Below, piece after piece: positions 32,070 to 39,357 of a stretch of 64,000 nucleotides of DNA. How positions within the stretch are numbered: position 1 is the first letter of the stretch; each line of letters begins with the position of its first letter. The notes beneath the pieces were generated by a model that saw only the letters and a program-made list of their open reading frames with translations, made no database searches and was not told where the DNA came from. Source of the stretch: Vibrio sp. J1-1 (GTDB lineage: Bacteria; Pseudomonadota; Gammaproteobacteria; Enterobacterales; Vibrionaceae); contig NZ_JAKKCM010000010.1 in assembly GCF_021728395.1 (NCBI RefSeq), positions 62,001 to 126,000 on the forward strand. Reading direction: 5' to 3'. Position numbers and translations under genes: made by a program.

Positions 32070-33029
32070 ATGCAGTTACATGAGTTGGTCAACACATTAG
32101 GCCAGGATCTTCAGCGCCGATATGGCGAAAAAGTTCATAAATTAACCTTGCATGGTGGATTTAGCTGCCCTAATCGAGATGGCACGATAGGCCGCGGAGG
32201 ATGCACATTTTGTAATGTTGCGTCTTTTTCCGACGAGGAAGTACAGGTTAAAAGCATTCATGATCAACTCAGTGATCGTGCTGGAGAGATCCAACGTGCG
32301 AAAAAGTATCTAGCCTATTTTCAGGCATACACGAGTACTTATGCTGAAGTTCAAGTGCTCAAAAGCATGTACGAAGAGGCATTAAAAGCGGCAGATATCG
32401 TTGGTTTGTGTGTTGGTACCCGACCTGATTGTGTTCCAGATGCCGTGCTGGATCTGTTGTCTGACTACGTCAAGCAAGGTTATGAAATCTGGCTAGAGCT
32501 TGGTTTACAAACCGCTAATAATAAAACGCTAAAGCACATTAACCGCGGTCATGACTTTGAATGTTATGCTGAGATAACTAAGCGTGCTCGGGCTTTAGGC
32601 ATTAAGGTGTGTACTCATTTGATCGTAGGATTACCCAAAGAGTCTCGCCAAGATAACGTGGACACGATGAGCAAAGTACTCGAGGTGGGCACGGATGGCA
32701 TAAAGTTGCATGGTTTGCACATTGTTGAGGGCAGTACCATGGCTAAAGCGTGGCGCGCAGGAAAGCTGGAAGCCCCTGAGCTAGAAGAGTATGTCGCTAT
32801 TGCTAGTGAATTAATCCGCATGACCCCGGCGGAGATTGTTTATCACCGTGTCTCTTCTGCTGCACGCCGTCCGACGTTACTTTCCCCTTTATGGTGTGAA
32901 AACCGTTGGCTAGCAATGACAGAAATTGGTCGTGCATTGGATATAGAAGGCGCTCAGGGGAGTTTGACTGGTAAGCCTTTTATCTATAAAAAGCCCCAAC
33001 TTAAAATCGAAGTTAGTACTAACATCTAG
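32070..33029 (+). CDS. yhcC: Radical SAM protein YhcC
   Basis: Radical S-adenosylmethionine enzyme of 319 aa. The cluster-binding segment CPNRDGTIGRGGCTFC lies near residue 30 and is followed by the TIM-barrel core (YFQAYTSTYAEV, GTRPDCVPDAVLDLL, WLELGLQTANNKTL). E. coli YhcC likewise sits next to gltB. It has been linked to tRNA or sulfur-related modification, but the reaction is not certain. ATG at 32070 has GGGG upstream and gives the E. coli N-terminus MQL. The longer frame to 31968 adds an unrelated hydrophobic stretch. Confidence 0.92.
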   Translation: MQLHELVNTLGQDLQRRYGEKVHKLTLHGGFSCPNRDGTIGRGGCTFCNVASFSDEEVQVKSIHDQLSDRAGEIQRAKKYLAYFQAYTSTYAEVQVLKSMYEEALKAADIVGLCVGTRPDCVPDAVLDLLSDYVKQGYEIWLELGLQTANNKTLKHINRGHDFECYAEITKRARALGIKVCTHLIVGLPKESRQDNVDTMSKVLEVGTDGIKLHGLHIVEGSTMAKAWRAGKLEAPELEEYVAIASELIRMTPAEIVYHRVSSAARRPTLLSPLWCENRWLAMTEIGRALDIEGAQGSLTGKPFIYKKPQLKIEVSTNI

Positions 33030-33376
33030 TTACAAACGACTAGCGTCAGTGGCCTACATGCCCAAGTATTTCAAGCATACTTGGGCTCATGAGTTACCTT
33101 ATCGTTTCCATCCTCTTTAAACGTCGCTTTAGACTCTTTTCCAAAGCCTCTTTCATTCTTATGTATTACGCATAAGAGCGATGAAAGTGAAGTTATTGCC
33201 AACGCTTTGTGACCTCTTGCTCTAAGTTGATAGTGAGCAGTTTAAATCACCGTATCAAACACGTTAAACTGCTGGTACTTGGTGTTTTTCCATTATTCCC
33301 CTGATTTTTTCTTTAGCACCAAGGTGAATGTCTAATCTTCAGGGGTGATATCTAGCTTTGCGCCGTGGAGTCGTGA
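33030..33376 (+). other. yhcC-arcB region rich in inverted repeats (347 bases)
   Basis: No gene. It holds GCCCAAGTAT/ATACTTGGGC (33060-33086), a 10-bp stem without a T run. AGCAGTTTAA/TTAAACTGCT (33236-33273) is a perfect 10-bp repeat with an 18-base loop. CCCCTGA/TCAGGGG (33299-33346) encloses 34 bases just before arcB. Between the first two lies CTTATG/CATAAG near 33165. The arcB promoter must be here, but I cannot place it. Confidence 0.55.
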
Positions 33377-35728
33377 ATGAAACCGATGAAAAATCTCGCC
33401 CAGTATTATGTCGACCTTCTGGTTAAACTGGGGATTGTCCGTTTTTCAATTTTGCTGGCACTTGCGCTGGTGGCGTTGGCTGTCGTGGTACAAGTCGGTA
33501 TTACCTTGGCACTTAAGGGCCGAGTTGACGATATTGATATCGTTCGCTCAGTGTTCTTTGGTCTGCTAATTACTCCTTGGGCGGTGTACTTTCTGTCGGT
33601 GGTTGTCGACCAGTTGGAAGAGTCGCGCCAAAGGTTAACTAAGCTGGTTTCCAAGCTGAAAGACATGCGCTCGCGTGACCAAGAGCTGAACTTCAAGTTG
33701 CAACAGAATATTGAAAAGCTCAATCAAGAGATTGAAGAACGTATTAAAGCAGAAGAAGCGCGCGAAGAAGCGATGAAGGATCTGGAAAATGAGGTCTTTC
33801 AGCGTGAGCGAACGCAGTTAGAGCTCGCCGAGCGAACCGCGCTTTTACGCTCCTTCATTGATGCTTCGCCAGATTTGATTTACTACCGAAATGCGGATGG
33901 TGTGTTCTCCGGCTGTAACCGTGCTATGGAAGAGCTGACCGGTAAGAAAGAACATCAGTTGGTGGGTTTAAGCCCTTGGGATGTGTACAGCAAAGAAATC
34001 GCACAGCCAATCGTTGATACGGACCAGAAGGTCTTTACTGATAATCAGGCCATTACCTATGAGCAATGGCTGGAATACCCGGACGGTCGCAAACATTACT
34101 TTGAACTGCGCAAGGTCCCGTTCTATAGCAAGGATGGTCGTCACCTTGGTTTGGTTGGTTTTGGGCGTGATATCACCGAGCGTAAACGCCACGAGGAGTC
34201 GCTGGAAAAAGCTAGCAGGGATAAAACCACCTTCATTTCTACCATCAGTCATGAACTTCGTACGCCACTCAACGGTATTGTTGGTTTAAGCCGAATGCTG
34301 CTTGATACTCAACTGACGGAAGAACAGCGTAAGTACATGCAAACCATCAATGTCAGTGCGATTACGCTTGGAAATATTTTCAACGACATTATCGATATGG
34401 ATAAGTTTGACCGCCGCAAACTAGAGTTATTACCTGAGTCGCTTAATTTCGAAGACTTTGTCGCAGAAATAGAGAGTATCTCTGCGTTGATGGCTGAACA
34501 GAAAGGCTTGCGGTTTGACCTAGAACGTTTGAGCGATTTACCGAAAGCGATTGAAGTTGACGCCACCCGCTTACGCCAGGTTATTTGGAACCTGGTCAAC
34601 AACGCCATGAAGTTCACCAAAGAAGGCGGTGTGGTAATGACGGTGAGTGCGGATGTCGAAGATGACTTCGCGACCATTATTATCGAAGTGGAAGATACCG
34701 GTATCGGTATTCCTGAAGAAGAGCTGAATAAGATTTTTGCCATGTATTATCAAGTTAAATCAGGCAAAGATAACTTGCATGCGGTTGGTACGGGTATTGG
34801 ACTGGCTGTCTCTAAGCAGCTGATCAATATGATGGATGGTGATATCTCCGTAGCGAGTGAAGAGGGTTATGGCAGTACATTTACCGTTTCTATTCATGTT
34901 CCAGTTGTGACTCCAGAAGAGCCTATCATCGACGCACAACGAGATAATGTTCACTTAAATATCTTTATGGTTGAGGATATCGAACTGAACGTGACTGTGG
35001 CGAAATCATTATTGGAAAGCTTGGGCCATTCAGTCACCGTTGCCATGACAGGACAAGAAGCGTTAGTCAATTTTGTTCCGGAACAGTATGACTTAGCTTT
35101 ACTAGATATTCAGTTGCCCGATATGACCGGCTTCGATGTGGCTAAATACTACCGAGAGCACTACGATAACTTGCCGCCATTAGTTGCGTTGACAGCAAAT
35201 GTGCTAAAAGATCGTAGAGAATATCTGCAAAACGGCATGGATGATGCCATCAGTAAGCCTTTAGCTGTGCATGCCATTCAGTCTGTTATTGATAAGTTTT
35301 TTATGCATAGAGTGGAAAAATCACAGCCAGTTGAGGTTCTTGAAGTGAAGGAAGAACCGACACCACCCCCAGTGATAGAGACGCATTTGCTTGACCTCGA
35401 TATGCTGGAGTCTTACGTTGATATTGTAGGTTCGAAGCCTGTTTATGACAGTATCAAAATGTTTGAAGAGATGATGCCTGATTATATTGAAGTTCTGGAC
35501 TCCAATATGATCGCGAAAGATAAAGACGGCATCGTGTCAGAAGCGCACAAAATCAAAGGTGCAGCAGGTTCAATTGGTCTGAAACGCATTCAAAGTGTCG
35601 CGCAAAAAGCCCAGTCTCCTGATATGCCCGCTTGGTGGGAGAATATTTCAGATTGGGTCGAAGAAATAAAAAATGAATATCTCAATGATATTCAAGTACT
35701 AAGAAGTTGGTTAGAACAAAGGAAATAA
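33377..35728 (+). CDS. arcB: Aerobic respiration control sensor kinase ArcB
   Basis: Membrane-bound hybrid histidine kinase that senses quinone redox state and phosphorylates ArcA. The 783-aa protein has two N-terminal membrane segments (about residues 20-80), a coiled-coil linker, a PAS domain (about 155-275), a kinase domain with His292 in ISHELRTPLNG and N/G boxes (NLVNNAMKF, DTGIGIP, GTGIGLA), a receiver domain with Asp577 in LLDIQLPDMTG, and a C-terminal HPt domain with His724 in EAHKIKGAAGS. GGAG precedes the ATG. It is convergent with arcA across a small lipoprotein gene. Confidence 0.97.
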   Translation: MKPMKNLAQYYVDLLVKLGIVRFSILLALALVALAVVVQVGITLALKGRVDDIDIVRSVFFGLLITPWAVYFLSVVVDQLEESRQRLTKLVSKLKDMRSRDQELNFKLQQNIEKLNQEIEERIKAEEAREEAMKDLENEVFQRERTQLELAERTALLRSFIDASPDLIYYRNADGVFSGCNRAMEELTGKKEHQLVGLSPWDVYSKEIAQPIVDTDQKVFTDNQAITYEQWLEYPDGRKHYFELRKVPFYSKDGRHLGLVGFGRDITERKRHEESLEKASRDKTTFISTISHELRTPLNGIVGLSRMLLDTQLTEEQRKYMQTINVSAITLGNIFNDIIDMDKFDRRKLELLPESLNFEDFVAEIESISALMAEQKGLRFDLERLSDLPKAIEVDATRLRQVIWNLVNNAMKFTKEGGVVMTVSADVEDDFATIIIEVEDTGIGIPEEELNKIFAMYYQVKSGKDNLHAVGTGIGLAVSKQLINMMDGDISVASEEGYGSTFTVSIHVPVVTPEEPIIDAQRDNVHLNIFMVEDIELNVTVAKSLLESLGHSVTVAMTGQEALVNFVPEQYDLALLDIQLPDMTGFDVAKYYREHYDNLPPLVALTANVLKDRREYLQNGMDDAISKPLAVHAIQSVIDKFFMHRVEKSQPVEVLEVKEEPTPPPVIETHLLDLDMLESYVDIVGSKPVYDSIKMFEEMMPDYIEVLDSNMIAKDKDGIVSEAHKIKGAAGSIGLKRIQSVAQKAQSPDMPAWWENISDWVEEIKNEYLNDIQVLRSWLEQRK

Positions 35729-35729
35729 C

Positions 35730-36179
35730 ATGAAAAAACTTGCATCAGTGGCCATTGCTACTGCATTGCTGACGGGTTGTAGTGCTGTTCCTGAAGTGAA
35801 TTGGAAACAAGACAGCCAGATAACGATTAATCAAGTTAATGTTGAGCTCAAGAGTAACCTCTGGGTAAATCTGATGCCGACAATTGGTGAGTCTCAGGCG
35901 CACAACCTTCACGGTTCTCTCTCTTTAGAAAGTGATACGCAGTTACCTGCCAATCTGACAGTAGAAGCTTTGATTATCAAACAAGGTGATGACCAGTGGG
36001 TGCTGGACGAAGACTCACTGGACACTCGGACTTATAGTGAAAACCAGTGGGAAGTCGCTTTTACCTGGCAAAATCAACTTAACACTGAAAAGTGGGTTGA
36101 GCTGGCAATACTATTGGATGATGCTGGTAAAAAACGTTGGCTGGTAGAAAAGTATGTGGAGATAAATAAGGTCTACTAG
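35730..36179 (+). CDS. Small predicted lipoprotein downstream of arcB
   Basis: The 149-aa protein has signal peptide MKKLASVAIATALLTGC, a lipobox LTGC with Cys17, then a mature domain with alternating strands and many Trp residues (VNWKQ, NLWVNL, DDQWVLD, NQWEVAFTWQNQ, EKWVELA). I do not recognise the family. It starts one base after the arcB stop codon, so it is almost certainly co-translated with arcB. Its ATG is preceded by AAAGGAA within the end of arcB. An envelope partner of the Arc system is speculation based only on position. Confidence 0.82.
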   Translation: MKKLASVAIATALLTGCSAVPEVNWKQDSQITINQVNVELKSNLWVNLMPTIGESQAHNLHGSLSLESDTQLPANLTVEALIIKQGDDQWVLDEDSLDTRTYSENQWEVAFTWQNQLNTEKWVELAILLDDAGKKRWLVEKYVEINKVY

Positions 36180-36198
36180 CTCGTCTTCGGCATAGAAA

Positions 36199-36226
36199 AA
36201 GGGCTTGCTCCAATGAGCAAGCCCTT
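36199..36226. terminator. Bidirectional terminator between the arcB operon and arcA
   Basis: AAGGGCTTGCTC-CAAT-GAGCAAGCCCTT is a perfect 12-bp stem. On the minus strand it is followed by further T, which suits arcA best. On the plus strand a T-rich stretch follows after three bases. Confidence 0.85.
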
Positions 36227-36246
36227 CGTATTTCTTGTGGTTAGAA

Positions 36247-36963
36247 TTAGTCTTCTAAATCGCCACAGAAGCGGTAACCTTCACCATGAATCGTTGCGAT
36301 GATTTCTGGCGTACCTGATACCGATTCGAAGTGCTTACGAATACGACGAATGGTAACGTCAACAGTACGATCGTGTGGCTTCAGTTCGCGGCCTGTCATC
36401 TTCTTAAGAAGGTCGGCACGTGTTTGGATCTTGCCTGGGTTCTCACAGAAGTGTAGTAGAGCTCGGAACTCAGAACGAGGCAGTTTGTAGCTATCACCTG
36501 ACGGGCTCACCAGTGAACGGCTATTGATATCTAGCACCCAACCGTTGAATTCGTATTTTTCTACCGAGCGTTTTTCTTCTTGAACAGCACTTGCGCTCAT
36601 TGAGCGGCTTAACAAGTTGCGAGCACGGATAGTCAACTCACGTGGGTTGAAAGGTTTAGTGATGTAATCATCAGCACCAATCTCAAGACCTAGAATCTTG
36701 TCCACTTCATTGTCACGGCCAGTCAGAAACATCAGTGCGATGTTTGCTTGTTCGCGTAATTCACGTGCAAGTAGAAGACCATTCTTGCCTGGAAGGTTAA
36801 TGTCCATAATGACCAAGTTGACAGAGTTGTCTGATAATACTTGGTGCATCTCTTCACCGTCACTGGCTTCAAAAACAGCGTATCCCTCTGCTTCAAAAAT
36901 ACTCTTAAGAGTGTTACGAGTTACTTGCTCATCTTCAACGATCAGAATCTGCGGGGTTTGCAT
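36247..36963 (-). CDS. arcA: Aerobic respiration control response regulator ArcA
   Basis: OmpR-family regulator of 238 aa that represses respiratory genes when phosphorylated by ArcB under low oxygen. The receiver domain (about 1-120) has acidic residues at positions 10-11, phosphoacceptor Asp54 in VIMDINLPG and Lys in ITKPFNP. The winged-helix domain (about 135-235) contains [12 protein letters not shown] and [15 protein letters not shown]. ArcA and ArcB genes are convergent neighbours here, whereas in E. coli they are far apart. The start follows a 360-base upstream region with a perfect FNR-type box. Confidence 0.97.
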   Translation of the reverse strand: MQTPQILIVEDEQVTRNTLKSIFEAEGYAVFEASDGEEMHQVLSDNSVNLVIMDINLPGKNGLLLARELREQANIALMFLTGRDNEVDKILGLEIGADDYITKPFNPRELTIRARNLLSRSMSASAVQEEKRSVEKYEFNGWVLDINSRSLVSPSGDSYKLPRSEFRALLHFCENPGKIQTRADLLKKMTGRELKPHDRTVDVTIRRIRKHFESVSGTPEIIATIHGEGYRFCGDLED

Positions 36964-37323
36964 TGGCGGTACCTAAATTTGTGACAAAATTGTGCTAATA
37001 GAATAAATTCTAGGCAAAAATATAACATACAGGTAATGAAATTTTGATAATAAATCAAGTTAATCAAAATTACACTTCTTTCAGTTATCCGCCTTCCATA
37101 GAGATTTACCAGCTCACCAACATCCCGTGGCGACTTTTATTCTAGTGGGATATTTACCTTTCATTTCCAGTTTCTTATTGGGGGAGGAAACGTAAACACC
37201 CTAGTTATGGGGCGAATTTTATATTGTTAACAGCATGCTAACAATGCTCAAATGTTAATTCCATGCAGTTTGTTGATTTACATCAATTGATGAATTTTAA
37301 CCGTTATTAATCATTTAAGAGTT
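36964..37323. other. Divergent region between arcA and the DUF3293 gene (360 bases)
   Basis: AT-rich region with no gene. It contains a perfect FNR-type dyad (37273-37286), the inverted repeat ATTGTTA/TAACAAT (37223-37245) and two GTTAA motifs resembling half of an ArcA box (near 37226 and 37254). TATAAA on the minus strand near 37220 could be an arcA -10. Direct autoregulation by ArcA is plausible but not shown. Confidence 0.5.
37273..37286. promoter_or_regulatory. FNR-type binding site
   Basis: TTGATTTACATCAA matches the FNR consensus TTGAT-N4-ATCAA in all ten defined positions. Its centre is 44 bases before the ATG of the DUF3293 gene and about 316 bases before arcA. It could activate either gene. 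In E. coli arcA is FNR-activated from an upstream promoter. Confidence 0.65.
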
Positions 37324-37731
37324 ATGATAGAAAAAAATAATAAGAACATCGACGCATCGTTATGGCATGCTTATGCAAATTCTTTTTTCCACTTTGAAGC
37401 GAAGTGGAATGTTTTGAGCTATGTGGTGATAACTGCTTGGAACCCATACAGTAATTTGCGGTCAAAAGAAGATAATTGCATACTTAATCAGATGCTAGAA
37501 AAACGCCTAAAACACGTTAATTATGTGCCACTTATAGTAGGTGATAGAACCTTTGAATGGTGCGAAGAGAGTTTTGCGGCGGAGATCTCAATAGAAGACG
37601 CGATATCACTGGCAAAAGAGTTTCAGCAAAACGCGATTTATTATGTCTCTCATGGCGACATTTATCTTATTGCTTGTCGTGAGCCAAGCAATCGATACAA
37701 GGTCGCTAAGATGAGTGACCGACTCGTATAA
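37324..37731 (+). CDS. DUF3293 family protein
   Basis: Soluble 135-aa protein with no signal peptide or membrane segment. It has the features I associate with DUF3293: [18 protein letters not shown] near residue 35, a central [19 protein letters not shown], and a C-terminal [15 protein letters not shown]. Its function is unknown. AAGAG lies close to the ATG. A perfect FNR-type box lies just upstream, suggesting oxygen-linked expression, and an rraA-like gene follows 60 bases later on the same strand. Confidence 0.75.
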   Translation: MIEKNNKNIDASLWHAYANSFFHFEAKWNVLSYVVITAWNPYSNLRSKEDNCILNQMLEKRLKHVNYVPLIVGDRTFEWCEESFAAEISIEDAISLAKEFQQNAIYYVSHGDIYLIACREPSNRYKVAKMSDRLV

Positions 37732-37790
37732 CGGAAACAGGATACTACTCGTTGGAGCTTATCTCGGACGAGAAAATTCACGGAGGAAAT

Positions 37791-38273
37791 ATGAACGATA
37801 TAACACCAGATATATGTGACCAATTTGAAGACCAAGTAACGTTGCTGAAATTGCCACTACAGAATTTCGGACAACGTACCGCGTTTTATGGCGAAATTGT
37901 CACAGTGCGCTGTTATCACGACAACTCCAAGGTACGAGAGGTGCTTGGACAGGATGGCAAAGGGAAAGTGTTAATCGTAGATGGGCACGGATCATGTCAA
38001 AAAGCGTTACTCGGTGATCAATTGGCTATTCTTGGCATTGAAAATGGGTGGGAAGGAATTATTGTCTATGGCGCCGTGCGTGATGTGGCGCAACTATCAC
38101 AAATGGATATTGGAGTACAAGCGCTTGGCACATGTCCGTTTAAAACAGAAAAGCGAGGTATGGGTGAGGTCAATGTGACAGTAACGATGCAAAACCAATT
38201 AGTGCAGCCGAAGCATTATGTGTATGCAGACTGGAACGGGGTACTGATCTCAAAAGAAAAACTGGAGTTTTAG
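37791..38273 (+). CDS. RraA-like protein (RNase E inhibitor / HMG aldolase fold)
   Basis: The 160-aa protein has the RraA fold: [28 protein letters not shown] and [10 protein letters not shown]. It carries the D-X20-R-D motif (Asp76, Arg97, Asp98) that in this superfamily binds the metal for 4-hydroxy-4-methyl-2-oxoglutarate aldolase and oxaloacetate decarboxylase activity. Vibrios usually have another rraA near menA, so this may be the enzymatic paralogue and not the RNase E regulator. GGAGG at 37782-37786 supports ATG 37791 over an upstream start. The stop overlaps the convergent outer-membrane gene by four bases. Confidence 0.85.
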   Translation: MNDITPDICDQFEDQVTLLKLPLQNFGQRTAFYGEIVTVRCYHDNSKVREVLGQDGKGKVLIVDGHGSCQKALLGDQLAILGIENGWEGIIVYGAVRDVAQLSQMDIGVQALGTCPFKTEKRGMGEVNVTVTMQNQLVQPKHYVYADWNGVLISKEKLEF

Positions 38274-38740
38274 AAGCGAAACCCTAATCCTACCTCAAAG
38301 CCTTGTTGCCAATCTTGATAATCTAGAGTGGCGTGAATATCTAACTTGTCAGTAATTTTTACACGACTAGACACCTCGGCAGCAAGGCCTCTGTCTTCTT
38401 CATCAACGCGCTCGTTGGTGTCAGCTTTGAAAGAACGTAGGGTACTCTTAACGGTGACACGATCATTAAAGTGGTAGCTAACGCCACTTAAAAAGCCACT
38501 TTGATTCTGGACTGGGGAGTTGTTAACGCGTGCACCCACATAGAGATCAACTGAGTCAAACAACTCGTACGAGTAACCGCCGTCAATGTTCCATACATCG
38601 AAGCTATCTGTTTGGTAGCTATCACTTGAGATAAACAATTTGTGTGGGGAAGTAATGGTTGCCCCTGGAAGGGTAGGTAGCTCAGTAGCCAAAGAAACAC
38701 TAGGCATGACAAACAGTAACAGAAAAAGCCATCTTTTCAT
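38270..38740 (-). CDS. Small predicted outer-membrane beta-barrel protein
   Basis: The 156-aa protein has a signal peptide ([18 protein letters not shown]) and a mature part of about 138 aa made of alternating amphipathic strands, ending with [11 protein letters not shown] terminal Phe is the usual outer-membrane insertion signal. The strands [32 protein letters not shown] and [12 protein letters not shown] suggest a small eight-stranded barrel. ATG 38740 has AAGGAG upstream, and the open frame to 38800 is not supported. I cannot name the family. It is monocistronic, and its promoter shares the gap with the thr leader. Confidence 0.78.
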   Translation of the reverse strand: MKRWLFLLLFVMPSVSLATELPTLPGATITSPHKLFISSDSYQTDSFDVWNIDGGYSYELFDSVDLYVGARVNNSPVQNQSGFLSGVSYHFNDRVTVKSTLRSFKADTNERVDEEDRGLAAEVSSRVKITDKLDIHATLDYQDWQQGFEVGLGFRF

Positions 38741-39170
38741 GCTCACCACTCCTTGTATTTCACGATTTTGATTTTTATTGGTATGTTCAACGCTTCCCAA
38801 TATTAAAGCATATAATATGAAAGTCAGCTCATTTATTTCCTAAATAATTAGCTCTCATGGACAGTGATCACACTTAAGTTGCTGTGAAAGAGTTGTTACT
38901 GTGCATTTTCTTTGATCTTGGCCGTTTTAGTGAAGATCTCGATGAATGTGGGGGGAATGTAAGTTTTTCTATACAGAAAAAAGTGGGTAATTAAATATTA
39001 CGGTAAATTTTTCAAAAAAATGAATTTTAAAACTATTCGTTTAATTTCATTGGTATACCGCAGGATTTATCTCTGTAAGAGTGGGAAATAAACAATTTTT
39101 TGTTGACTCTGTTTCAGAAACTCGGTAAACGTAGAGTTAAGCAAACACACAAATCGTAGAATAGTAGTTT
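38741..39170. other. Divergent region before the thr leader (430 bases)
   Basis: AT-rich, no gene seen. It contains a candidate thr promoter (39103-39131) and must also hold the promoter of the outer-membrane protein gene. No further operator is recognisable. Confidence 0.5.
39103..39131 (+). promoter_or_regulatory. Candidate thr operon promoter
   Basis: TTGACT (39103-39108, five of six), a 17-base spacer and TAAACG (39126-39131, three of six). The predicted start near 39138 would put the leader peptide ATG about 33 bases into the transcript, which fits an attenuation-controlled leader. Confidence 0.5.
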
Positions 39171-39248
39171 ATGCCAGTTAACAGCCTCGTTGTAATGACC
39201 ACCACCATTATTATTACCGACATTACAATTGTTGGGGCAGGCTGCTAA
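39171..39248 (+). CDS. thrL: thr operon leader peptide
   Basis: A 25-aa leader peptide, MPVNSLVVMTTTIIITDIT followed by IVGAGC. It has five Thr and five Ile codons in an 11-codon block (residues 10-20), including TTTIII. Ribosome stalling there when charged tRNA-Thr or tRNA-Ile is scarce should prevent formation of the downstream terminator. It lies 18 bases before the attenuator stem and about 110 before thrA, the classic arrangement. Confidence 0.93.
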   Translation: MPVNSLVVMTTTIIITDITIVGAGC

Positions 39249-39266
39249 GCGAAAGAAATTCACAAG

Positions 39267-39303
39267 AAAGGCCTGTATCCAACAAGATACAGGCCTTTTT
39301 TTA
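39267..39303 (+). terminator. thr operon attenuator
   Basis: AAAGGCCTGTATC (39267-39279) and GATACAGGCCTTT (39286-39298) form a perfect 13-bp stem with a 6-base loop, followed by a T run. It directly follows thrL and precedes thrA, so it is the transcription attenuator of the operon. Confidence 0.93.
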
Positions 39304-39357
39304 TGCTTTCTTAATACAAAATTTAGACAAGTTTAAGAAGATACATTGGAGGAAGGG

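Noticed and set aside
33060-33086. Terminator after yhcC
   Set aside because: The 10-bp stem is convincing, but no T run follows on either strand, so it is listed only as an inverted repeat in the gap.
36984-37080. Second FNR box near the arcA start (TTGAT and ATCAA motifs around 37047-37061)
   Set aside because: The half-sites are five bases apart instead of four, so the dyad spacing is wrong for FNR.
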